Shown here piece after piece: positions 2,826 through 8,713 of a stretch of 8,713 nucleotides of DNA (the first letter of the stretch is position 1; every line of letters begins with the position of its first letter). The stretch spans positions 1 through 8,713 of the forward strand of contig JBFYQP010000032.1 of assembly GCA_041302745.1 (NCBI GenBank), read 5' to 3'. The stretch is from JAPLGD01 sp041302745. Lineage in GTDB: Bacteria > Bipolaricaulota > Bipolaricaulia > UBA7950 > UBA9294. The notes under the pieces were generated by a model, which worked only from the letters and a program-made list of their open reading frames with translations, searched no databases and was not told the origin of the DNA. The translations under genes and the position numbers were made by a program.

Positions 2826-5296
2826 TCGGACGGCGTCTCTCCTCGGAGCTGGAACACGGTCACGCCGTCCCCCCCTTGGTTCGGAGGGGCGAACTCGAAC
2901 GACGTGACGAACGTGCACGACGACAGATAGCTGCGAACCGCGTCGCGGAGCGCGCCGGTTCCCTTGCCGTGCAGGATCTCGGCCTGTCGGATGTCGGCGC
3001 GCAGGAGTTGGTCGAGGTAGTCCTCCACCTCGCGCAGCGCCTCGCTGACGGTGCGGCCGCGCAGGTCGAGCTGAAGCGGCACCTGACTCGGTCTCGGCCG
3101 CCGCATCGACACCGTGCCATCCCAAGTCCCATGGCGATCGCCGCCACCCGCGCGCCGCCCACCGTTCACGCTTGCGGCCCGCCCACCGTCCGCGCTTGCG
3201 GCCCGCCCACCGTTCACGATTGCGGCCCGCCCACCGTTCACGCTTGCGGCCGATTCCAGGTCCGACACTTCCGTCGTCACGCGGATCCCACCCTCCAGAT
3301 CGACGATGACCTTTCCCCGCGGGTCGAGCTGCACGACGCGGCCGTTCTCGCGAACGCTGTGGACGCGAACCGTCGCACCGACTTCGAGCGTCGCCGGATC
3401 GATCGGCACAGCCCGGTCGAGGTCGGCGAGCGCCTCGCGCTCCTGCTCGGCCTCCGCGCGCAGCGCGGCCAACTCCACGAGGGCGGCCTTCACGTCCTCC
3501 TCGCTGGGCGTCTCCGCCGCCGACCGCACCCGCGCCATGGCCTCTTCCGCCCGGCGCTGGCCGTCACGAAGGAACATCTCGAGCGCCCGCACCCGGCTCG
3601 AAAGCGACGCCTCCCGCTCGCGCTCGAACGCCTGCAGTTTCCTCGCGTACTCCTCGCGGAGGCTCCGCGCCTCGGCGCGTTCGCGCTCCGCGCCCTCCCG
3701 CTGCTGAACGAGCGCCTGCCGCTCGCGGTGCAGCTCGTCGATGATGTCCTCGGCCCGGATCTCGCCCCCAGACAGCGAGGCGCGCGCCCGCTCGATCAGC
3801 TCTCGCGGAAGCCCAAGCCGCTCGGCGATCAGAAGGGCGTTCGACCGCCCCGGCACGCCTTCGACCACTCGGAACGTCGGGGAGAGCGACGCGACGTCGA
3901 ACTCCATCGACGCCGTCTTGATCTCCGGGTGACGGATCGCGAAGTACTTGAGCGGCGTCAGGTGCGTCGAGATCGCGACGAGCGCGCCGCTCGCGAGCAG
4001 CGCTTCGATGATGGACAGGCCGAGGGCCGCGCCCTCCTGCGGATCGGTGCCTGCGCCTAGCTCGTCCAGGAGGACGAGCGATCCCGCGTCGGCGTGAGCC
4101 AAGAGACCGACGATGTTCCGCATGTGCGCGGAGAACGTCGACAAGCTCTGCTCGATCGACTGCTCGTCCCCGATGTCGGTCCGGATCGTCGACATGATCC
4201 GAATCTCGGAGTCCGGGGACGCGGGGATGGGAATGGCGGACTGGGTCATCAGGGTGAGGAGTCCGAGGGTCTTCAAGGTCACGGTCTTCCCGCCCGTGTT
4301 CGGGCCCGTGATGACCGTCATCCGTCGCCCGTCGCCGATCGAAAGAGAGACGGGGACGGCGCGATCCCGCGCCAGGAGCGGATGCTTCGCGTTCCGGAGC
4401 GAGAGCCGATCTCCGAGACGAGGGAACGCGCATCGGTCGACGGCCGCGTACGCGGCGCGGGCAAACAAGCCATCCAGGTGGCCGAGGACGGCCCGATCGC
4501 GCAGGAAGGCGGCCTCCGACTCCAAGAAGAGGTCGGTCAGCTCGCGCAGGATGCGCCGGATCTCGTCACGGATCTCGTCCGACAGCTGCGCGGCGGCGTT
4601 GTTCTCCGCCACCAGCGACGTCGGCTCCGCGTACAGCGTCTGCCCCGTCGCCGAGCGGTCGTGAACCACGAACTCGGCCATCCCCACGGCGCCGCTGCGC
4701 ACGGCGAGGACAAGGCGCCCCTGTCGACGAGTGACGACCGGCTCGCTGATCAGGTCCGCGTGTCCGTCGATGAACGACCGGAGCTTCGTCTCGATGCGCG
4801 ACTCGACGGTGCGGCGCTTCTTGATGAGCGCGGTCAGGTCGTCGGACGCGTCGTCTCGGATCTCTCCGCGCTCGTCGATCACCCGGCGAATGCGGCGGCC
4901 GAAGGCTTCGCCGCCCGCCGTGAGGCGTTCGCCGAGAGCGACGAGGCGCGGGTGCGCGTCGTCCCCTTCGAACAATCGCCGCAACGCGAGCGTCGCGTCG
5001 ATCGTCTCGAGCACCACGAGGAACTCGCCGCCATCGAGGAAGGAGCCCTCCCGAGCGCGGCGCAGGAGCGGCGCCAGGTCGCGGACGCCGCCGAGCGAGA
5101 AGCGCCCGCTCTTCGCGAGGAAGGAGGTCGCCTCGGACACCTCGACCATCGCGGCTTCGATCGCGCCGCGGTCCGTGGTCGGGAACAGGGCGTCGACCGC
5201 CTCTTCCCCGAGCGACGACGAAGCGTGCGAACGGACGATCGACTTCAGTCGATCGAACTCGAGGTCTCGCAACGCCTTGTCGTCGGCAATGATCAT
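2822..5296 (-). CDS. mutS2: MutS2 ATPase with C-terminal Smr domain
   Basis: MutS2 is a cytoplasmic MutS-like ATPase without the mismatch-recognition domain. Members suppress homologous recombination in Helicobacter and Thermus and, in B. subtilis, take part in rescue of collided ribosomes. The 824-aa order is: core/lever at about 1-320; ATPase with Walker A GPNTGGKT (331-338), Walker B LVLLDE (407-412) and STH (444-446); charged coiled coil at about 515-625; KOW-like segment at about 635-680; then the Smr nuclease domain from about 743 with LDLRG (743-747) and HGKGTG (776-781). A low-complexity linker with four near-identical 8-aa units (about 686-714) sits just before Smr and helps make the protein longer than the usual 780-790 aa. 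The start is ATG 5296 with AGGA just upstream. The frame stays open 58 codons further, but that stretch is the divergent promoter region and lacks family similarity. Confidence 0.96.
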   Translation of the reverse strand: MIIADDKALRDLEFDRLKSIVRSHASSSLGEEAVDALFPTTDRGAIEAAMVEVSEATSFLAKSGRFSLGGVRDLAPLLRRAREGSFLDGGEFLVVLETIDATLALRRLFEGDDAHPRLVALGERLTAGGEAFGRRIRRVIDERGEIRDDASDDLTALIKKRRTVESRIETKLRSFIDGHADLISEPVVTRRQGRLVLAVRSGAVGMAEFVVHDRSATGQTLYAEPTSLVAENNAAAQLSDEIRDEIRRILRELTDLFLESEAAFLRDRAVLGHLDGLFARAAYAAVDRCAFPRLGDRLSLRNAKHPLLARDRAVPVSLSIGDGRRMTVITGPNTGGKTVTLKTLGLLTLMTQSAIPIPASPDSEIRIMSTIRTDIGDEQSIEQSLSTFSAHMRNIVGLLAHADAGSLVLLDELGAGTDPQEGAALGLSIIEALLASGALVAISTHLTPLKYFAIRHPEIKTASMEFDVASLSPTFRVVEGVPGRSNALLIAERLGLPRELIERARASLSGGEIRAEDIIDELHRERQALVQQREGAERERAEARSLREEYARKLQAFEREREASLSSRVRALEMFLRDGQRRAEEAMARVRSAAETPSEEDVKAALVELAALRAEAEQEREALADLDRAVPIDPATLEVGATVRVHSVRENGRVVQLDPRGKVIVDLEGGIRVTTEVSDLESAASVNGGRAAIVNGGRAASADGGRAASVNGGRRAGGGDRHGTWDGTVSMRRPRPSQVPLQLDLRGRTVSEALREVEDYLDQLLRADIRQAEILHGKGTGALRDAVRSYLSSCTFVTSFEFAPPNQGGDGVTVFQLRGETPSD
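3157..3252 (-). repeat. Four 24-bp tandem repeats inside mutS2
   Basis: Four consecutive 24-bp units begin at 3157, 3181, 3205 and 3229 and differ at only a few positions. On the coding strand they encode repeats of the type VNGGRAA plus one residue in the linker between the MutS2 body and the Smr domain. Since 24 is a multiple of three, gain or loss of a unit keeps the frame and alters only linker length. This is typical of a slippage-prone minisatellite. Confidence 0.92.
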
Positions 5297-5314
5297 CGTC
5301 CTGCTCCCCGCCCG

Positions 5315-5329
5315 CCCCGCCAGGCGGGG
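5315..5329. promoter_or_regulatory. 7-bp inverted repeat in the mutS2 leader
   Basis: CCCCGCC-a-GGCGGGG sits 19 bp upstream of the mutS2 ATG, just before its purine-rich ribosome binding site. As RNA it would form a tight 6-bp GC stem able to affect ribosome access. A GC-rich background makes such matches fairly likely by chance. Confidence 0.3.
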
Positions 5330-5356
5330 TTGTAGCCGATTCGTCCGCGTCGATCC

Positions 5357-5374
5357 ACGTCTCCCGGGAGACGT
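5357..5374. promoter_or_regulatory. 18-bp perfect palindrome, candidate operator
   Basis: ACGTCTCCCGGGAGACGT is its own reverse complement over 18 bp. It lies in the 172-bp gap between the divergent mutS2 and EamA genes, where a dimeric regulator could control either or both. A TATGAT resembling a minus-strand -10 box (5405-5410) lies upstream with no good -35 partner. No regulator gene is encoded next to it in this window. Confidence 0.45.
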
Positions 5375-5468
5375 CCGCGGTTGTCGGATAGAGCGGTGTC
5401 CGCCATCATACGCTGTCCCGCGGAATCGGACGATCCGAGCCCCGCCGCGAGGAGGGAGAGGAACGACC

Positions 5469-6377
5469 ATGTCCGCAGAGCGCCCGATCCGAGCCTACGC
5501 CGCACTCGTAAGCTCCATGCTGATCTGGGGATTCTCATTCCTCGCCACGAAGGAGCTGCTCCCCGCCATCCCGGTGCTGTCGCTCCTCTTCGCGCGCTTT
5601 GCCGTCGCCTCCGTGGTTCTCGGCGTTCTGGCGCTCGTGTGCGGCGCCCTCAGGGTCAGCCGACGAGACCTCGCCGTCCTTGCAGGGCTCGCCCTCTTGA
5701 GCCCCGTCGGCTACTACCTGTTCGAAACCTACGGCGTGGCGCTCACGCAAGCGAGTCACGTGTCGATCCTCATTGCCACGATCCCGATCGGCGTCTACCT
5801 CATCGCGTTCGCGCGCCGGATGGAGCGGATGACGTGGCGGAAGACGGCCGGGATCCTCCTCGGTTTCCTCGGCATCGTCCTCCTCGTCAATTCCTCCTCG
5901 GGGGAGGCGGGGGCGAGCCTCGCCGGCGACGTTCTCGTGCTCGGCGCCGTCGCCTGCGCCGCCGTCCAGACGGTGCTCCTCAAGGAGGCGCTTCGGAGGA
6001 TCACACCGCTTCAGCTGACGTTCTACCAGTCTCTCCTCTCGCTCGTCGTCTTCGGTCCGCTCGCCGCCGTCGACGGGTTCTCGTGGATCCCGAAGGTCTC
6101 CTTCCTCGGCTGGTGGCAGTTCCTGTTCCTCGCCGTGTTCTGCTCCGCCATTGCCTTCCTCGCCATGAACTACGCCCTCGCCCGACTCTCCGCCACGAGC
6201 GTGGCGGTCTCCGTGAACCTCGTCCCGATCGTGACGGTCGTCGCGGAGGTCGTCTGGCTCGGCGTTCCTCTGACGATCGCGAAGGTCGCGGGAACCGCGC
6301 TCGCCGTAGTCGGCGTCCTCGTCATCCAGCTCGAGAAGCCGGACGCGGCGCTGGTTCCAAGGCAGGAGGGAGGCTGA
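5469..6377 (+). CDS. EamA/DMT-superfamily inner-membrane exporter
   Basis: Members of the drug/metabolite transporter superfamily (EamA type, RhaT/YdcZ relatives) move small metabolites or drugs across the cytoplasmic membrane, often by proton exchange. The substrate cannot be read from sequence. The 302-aa product has the usual length and about ten hydrophobic helices arranged as two EamA repeats, about 10-140 and 152-287. Typical features are the SSMLIWGFSFLATK opening helix and, in the second half, the NYALARLSATSVAVSVNLVP region with a following acidic residue (E260). ATG 5469 is preceded by GGAGGGAGAGG at about 7 nt. Codons upstream in the same frame belong to the antisense of mutS2 and are not part of the gene. 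It is followed 2 nt later by the MATE gene, so the two form one operon. Confidence 0.93.
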   Translation: MSAERPIRAYAALVSSMLIWGFSFLATKELLPAIPVLSLLFARFAVASVVLGVLALVCGALRVSRRDLAVLAGLALLSPVGYYLFETYGVALTQASHVSILIATIPIGVYLIAFARRMERMTWRKTAGILLGFLGIVLLVNSSSGEAGASLAGDVLVLGAVACAAVQTVLLKEALRRITPLQLTFYQSLLSLVVFGPLAAVDGFSWIPKVSFLGWWQFLFLAVFCSAIAFLAMNYALARLSATSVAVSVNLVPIVTVVAEVVWLGVPLTIAKVAGTALAVVGVLVIQLEKPDAALVPRQEGG

Positions 6378-6379
6378 GC

Positions 6380-7738
6380 ATGATGGCCTTCCTCCGCTCG
6401 TTCGCCCTCCATCGTGATCTGTCCCGCCGCGTTCTCAGGCTCGCGACCCCCGTCGTCCTGGGATCGCTCTCGTTCACGCTCTTGAGCGTCGTGGACACGG
6501 CGATGCTGGGCCGTTTGGGCGCAACTCCTCTGGCCGCGTCGGGCGTCGCCGGGGTGCTCACCTTCGCGATCCTCTATGCCCTCGGGGGAATGAGCGTCGG
6601 CGTTCAGGCCCTTGTGGCGCGCCGATTCGGCGAGGAGGAGTTCCTGCAGTGCGGCGAGGTGCTCCGCTCGGGGCTCGCCGTCGCTGTCCTGTTCGGGATT
6701 CCCCTCGTCGTCGCCGCGCCGTGGATCGCCCGGTTCACGGCGCCGCTCCTTTCTCCCGACCCTGAGGTCGCGCGGCTTGGCGCCGTCTACGCCCACCACC
6801 GGCTGTACGGCGCGATCTTCTCGTTCTTCTCTTGGGTGTACGCGGCGTTCTTCGCCGGAATCGGCCGCACGCGCCATCAGCTGGTGAACTCGATCCTCGT
6901 CACCCTCGTGAACGTCGTCTTCGACTACCTCCTCATCTTCGGGCGGGGCGGGTTTCCCGCCCTCGGCGTCGCAGGCGCCGCGATCGCCACGAACATCGCC
7001 CTCGGAGTCGGCGTCGTCTACTACGTCGTCATCTCCCTCCTGCCGTCCTACCACAGGACGTACGCGCCGTACCGTGGGGGCCGCTTCGTCGCCCGATGGA
7101 TCCCGCCCCTCTTCCGCCTCTCGCTTCCGGTTCACGCCCAGCGGATTCTCTCGCACGGAAGCTGGTTCGCGTTCTTCCTCATCACGAGCCGCATCGGCAC
7201 CCTCGAGCTCGCGGCGACGAACGTCATCCGCTCGATCTACTCGCTGTCCATCATGATTGCCATCGGGATGGGGACGGCGAGCGCGGCCCTCGTCGGCCAG
7301 AACCTCGGCGCGCGGCGCCCGGACGACGCTGAACGTCTTGGATGGGAAGCGACGAAGCTGTCCGCCTACGTGATGGCGGCGATCGGCATTCTCTTCCTCG
7401 CCATTCCGCAGTGGATCTTCCGCATCTACACGTCCGATCCGGGTGTCATCGCCGTCGGCCGCACGCCGCTCTTCTACCTCGGTATCGTCCAAGGTCTCGC
7501 CGGGGTCGCCCTCGTCCTGTCACAGACCCTGCAAGGCGCCGGGAACACGCGGTTCGTCCTCGTGGTCGAGCTGTGCGTCTGCCTCGGCATGTACCTGCCC
7601 GTCGCGTTCTTGCTCGGGCTGCGCTCGAAGCTCGGCCTCGTGGGCGCGTGGACGGCCGAGTACGTCTATTGGCTCGCGCTCGCCGTCATCATGGCTACGA
7701 AGTTCCGCCGCGGCACGTGGAAGACGATCCGCATCTAG
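6380..7738 (+). CDS. MATE-family efflux transporter
   Basis: MATE proteins (NorM/DinF group) export cationic drugs or metabolites across the inner membrane in exchange for protons or sodium. The 452-aa product has the standard length and about twelve hydrophobic segments in two MatE halves, roughly 20-185 and 245-410. Recognisable motifs are VDTAMLGRLG (38-47), NVVFDYLLIFG (178-188), GQNLGAR (306-312) and LQGAGNTR (384-391). ATG 6380 lies 2 nt past the EamA stop, with AGGAGGGAGG about 7 nt upstream. The next ATG is immediately adjacent and cannot be excluded as the start. Two exporters of different families in one operon suggest a shared job such as detoxification, but the substrate is unknown. 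Its last 44 bp overlap the tail of the converging glycosylase gene. Confidence 0.95.
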   Translation: MMAFLRSFALHRDLSRRVLRLATPVVLGSLSFTLLSVVDTAMLGRLGATPLAASGVAGVLTFAILYALGGMSVGVQALVARRFGEEEFLQCGEVLRSGLAVAVLFGIPLVVAAPWIARFTAPLLSPDPEVARLGAVYAHHRLYGAIFSFFSWVYAAFFAGIGRTRHQLVNSILVTLVNVVFDYLLIFGRGGFPALGVAGAAIATNIALGVGVVYYVVISLLPSYHRTYAPYRGGRFVARWIPPLFRLSLPVHAQRILSHGSWFAFFLITSRIGTLELAATNVIRSIYSLSIMIAIGMGTASAALVGQNLGARRPDDAERLGWEATKLSAYVMAAIGILFLAIPQWIFRIYTSDPGVIAVGRTPLFYLGIVQGLAGVALVLSQTLQGAGNTRFVLVVELCVCLGMYLPVAFLLGLRSKLGLVGAWTAEYVYWLALAVIMATKFRRGTWKTIRI

Positions 7739-8402
7739 CCTCGCAACGGCGTTCCCACCGCAGAGCGGCGCTCTCTACCGGGCAGCCGGAGCACGTAGGC
7801 CGCGGCCCGCACCGTTCCTTCCCGTGGCACACGATCAGCGCGTGCAGCTCGCCGTACGCGTCCGCGTCCGCCGGCCACGCCGCCATGACGGCCGCCCGAA
7901 CCGGCTCGTACGTCGCGCCCGGCGAAACCCACCCCAGCCGCTCGAAGAGCCTGAGCGCGTACCGGTCGGCCACGAACGTCGGCCGTTTCGCGACGTAGAG
8001 GAGGATGGCGTCCGCCGTCTCGCTCCCGATGCCGTGGACGGCGAGCAGCGCGGCTCGCACGGCGTCCGCCGGCTCGCCGCGCATCGCCGTGGGATCGCCG
8101 CTCCACCTCTCGAGCAGGGCGCGGGCCAACGCTTTCAGCTTCGTCGCCTTCGCGTTGTAGAAGAGGGCCGGTCGGATCGCCTCGGCGATCGCTTCGGCCG
8201 GAGCGACGTCAAGGGCCGCCGGAGACAGAAGATCGGCGCGGCGGAGTCCCGAGAGGGCCGCCGCCGCGTTTCGCCAGGCCACGCGCTGCGTCAGGATCGC
8301 ACCGACGCAGACCTCCCAGGGATCGTCGGCCGGCCACCACCCCTGCGGCCCGTACGTGCGGAGGAGGAGCCGGTAGAGAGAGGCGACGTCCTCAGTCTTC
8401 AT
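7695..8402 (-). CDS. HhH-GPD DNA glycosylase, endonuclease III-related
   Basis: This 235-aa protein belongs to the endonuclease III superfamily of base-excision-repair enzymes. Visible features are GPQGWWP (18-24) and GAILTQ (34-39) near the start, a helix-hairpin-helix GIGSETADAILLY (124-136), and the catalytic Asp in FVADRYALR (D146). The Lys that makes E. coli endonuclease III a bifunctional lyase (K120) is replaced by Glu128. Together with the WWP and FYNAKA (81-86) motifs, this resembles the Helicobacter 3-methyladenine glycosylase MagIII, so a monofunctional alkyl-base glycosylase is the best guess. Cys192, 198, 204 and 207 may bind a 4Fe-4S cluster, but their spacing is not the classical C-X6-C-X2-C-X5-C. 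ATG 8402 overlaps the amidase stop by 11 nt with no ribosome binding site, implying translational coupling. The Cys-rich tail (208-235) is antisense to the MATE 3' end. Confidence 0.88.
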   Translation of the reverse strand: MKTEDVASLYRLLLRTYGPQGWWPADDPWEVCVGAILTQRVAWRNAAAALSGLRRADLLSPAALDVAPAEAIAEAIRPALFYNAKATKLKALARALLERWSGDPTAMRGEPADAVRAALLAVHGIGSETADAILLYVAKRPTFVADRYALRLFERLGWVSPGATYEPVRAAVMAAWPADADAYGELHALIVCHGKERCGPRPTCSGCPVESAALRWERRCEARCGSSSTCRGGTS

Positions 8403-8713
8403 CGAGGAGGTACGAGCGGATCCCCTCGTAGACGGCGCTCGCGATCTCTTTCTGCCGCGAGAAGTTCTTGAGCGCGCCGCGCTCCTGGTAGTTCGAGATG
8501 AAGCCCATCTCGACCAAAACGGCCGGCATCTGGGCCCGCGTGATGAACAGGGAGGCACTCCGAACGCCGCGATCGCGCGTGCCCATGACACGCGCGACTC
8601 GGTCCTGCAGGACCGCCGCCAGCCGCGCGCTCGCGCCGTCGGCGGGCTGCCTGGAATCGACGTACGTCTCCACGCCGCACACGCTCGGGTCCGAGCACGC
8701 GTTCACGTGAAGG
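8392..8713 (-). CDS. N-acetylmuramoyl-L-alanine amidase (Amidase_3), C-terminal part
   Basis: Zinc amidases of the AmiA/B/C and CwlB type cut the amide bond between muramic acid and the stem peptide, working in the periplasm or outside the membrane in cell separation and wall turnover. Only the last 106 residues are in the window; the gene continues beyond 8713. Visible are the HVNA motif with its zinc-binding His (codon 8707-8709), GVETYV shortly after, ASARLAAVLQ, RDRGVRSAS and the catalytic Glu in VLVEMGFISN. The domain then ends normally at TGA 8392. The GTG two codons in from the window edge is an internal Val, not a start. It overlaps the glycosylase start by 11 nt. Confidence 0.93.
   Translation of the reverse strand, partial: LHVNACSDPSVCGVETYVDSRQPADGASARLAAVLQDRVARVMGTRDRGVRSASLFITRAQMPAVLVEMGFISNYQERGALKNFSRQKEIASAVYEGIRSYLLDED

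Noticed and set aside
2876..5335. Two long plus-strand open frames (2876-4060, 4094-5335)
   Set aside because: They mirror mutS2 codons. High-GC coding DNA keeps the antisense frame open, and the products show no domain.
4731..5468. A 246-codon N-terminal extension of the EamA transporter in the same open frame
   Set aside because: It is the antisense of mutS2, with Arg/Ser-rich, unstructured sequence. The transporter starts normally at 5469 behind a strong ribosome binding site.
5297..5470. 58 extra N-terminal residues for MutS2
   Set aside because: They lack family similarity, contain the divergent promoter region and palindrome, and a normal MutS2 start with a ribosome binding site lies at 5296.
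5381..6379. A long open frame fused in front of the MATE protein
   Set aside because: It is a shifted-frame, Arg-rich reading of the EamA gene. MATE homology begins at 6380 with its own ribosome binding site.
6170..7492. A 440-codon minus-strand frame rich in Asp, Glu and Arg
   Set aside because: It is antisense to the membrane-coding MATE and EamA genes, with composition typical of a shadow frame.

Overview
The window is GC-rich chromosomal DNA from a bacterium. Codons mostly end in G or C, genes are closely packed, and almost every CDS has a purine-rich ribosome binding site. The mix of RNase III, SpoVG, MutS2 with a Smr tail and a cell-wall amidase fits a free-living, peptidoglycan-containing bacterium outside the best-studied phyla. 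No gene fixes the taxon, so I name none. No transposase, integrase, phage gene or CRISPR array is visible.

Layout. (1) 1-115: nothing recognised. (2) 116-884, minus strand: rnc (RNase III) followed 2 nt later by a tRNA-Arg(CCT). (3) 1142-1630, plus: an unrecognised exported small protein, transcribed divergently from rnc. (4) 1631-2389: about 760 bp without a gene but full of structure. It holds a 120-nt nested stem, three related two-hairpin repeats whose stems change in a compensatory way, three partial copies of the tRNA-Gln 3' end, and an 18-bp perfect hairpin directly behind the tRNA. (5) 2390-5296, minus: mutS2, then spoVG, then tRNA-Gln(TTG). (6) 5297-5468: divergent intergenic region with an 18-bp perfect palindrome. 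(7) 5469-7738, plus: a two-gene membrane-transport operon (EamA/DMT exporter, MATE exporter; 2 nt apart). (8) 7695-8713, minus: an HhH-GPD DNA glycosylase related to endonuclease III, overlapping by 11 nt the 3' end of an N-acetylmuramoyl-L-alanine amidase that runs off the window.

How the parts relate. Both minus-strand operons at the left end in a tRNA that abuts or overlaps the stop codon of the preceding gene. For spoVG the stop codon UAG is nucleotides 1-3 of the tRNA. If the tRNA is matured by RNase P from the operon transcript, the spoVG message is therefore left without a stop codon. The first gene of that operon, mutS2, belongs to a family that in Bacillus subtilis acts in ribosome rescue, so the arrangement is suggestive. 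The noncoding stretch behind this tRNA is the most unusual part of the window: a tandem family of structured repeats, same strand as the tRNA, interspersed with copies of its tail. The remaining genes look ordinary.
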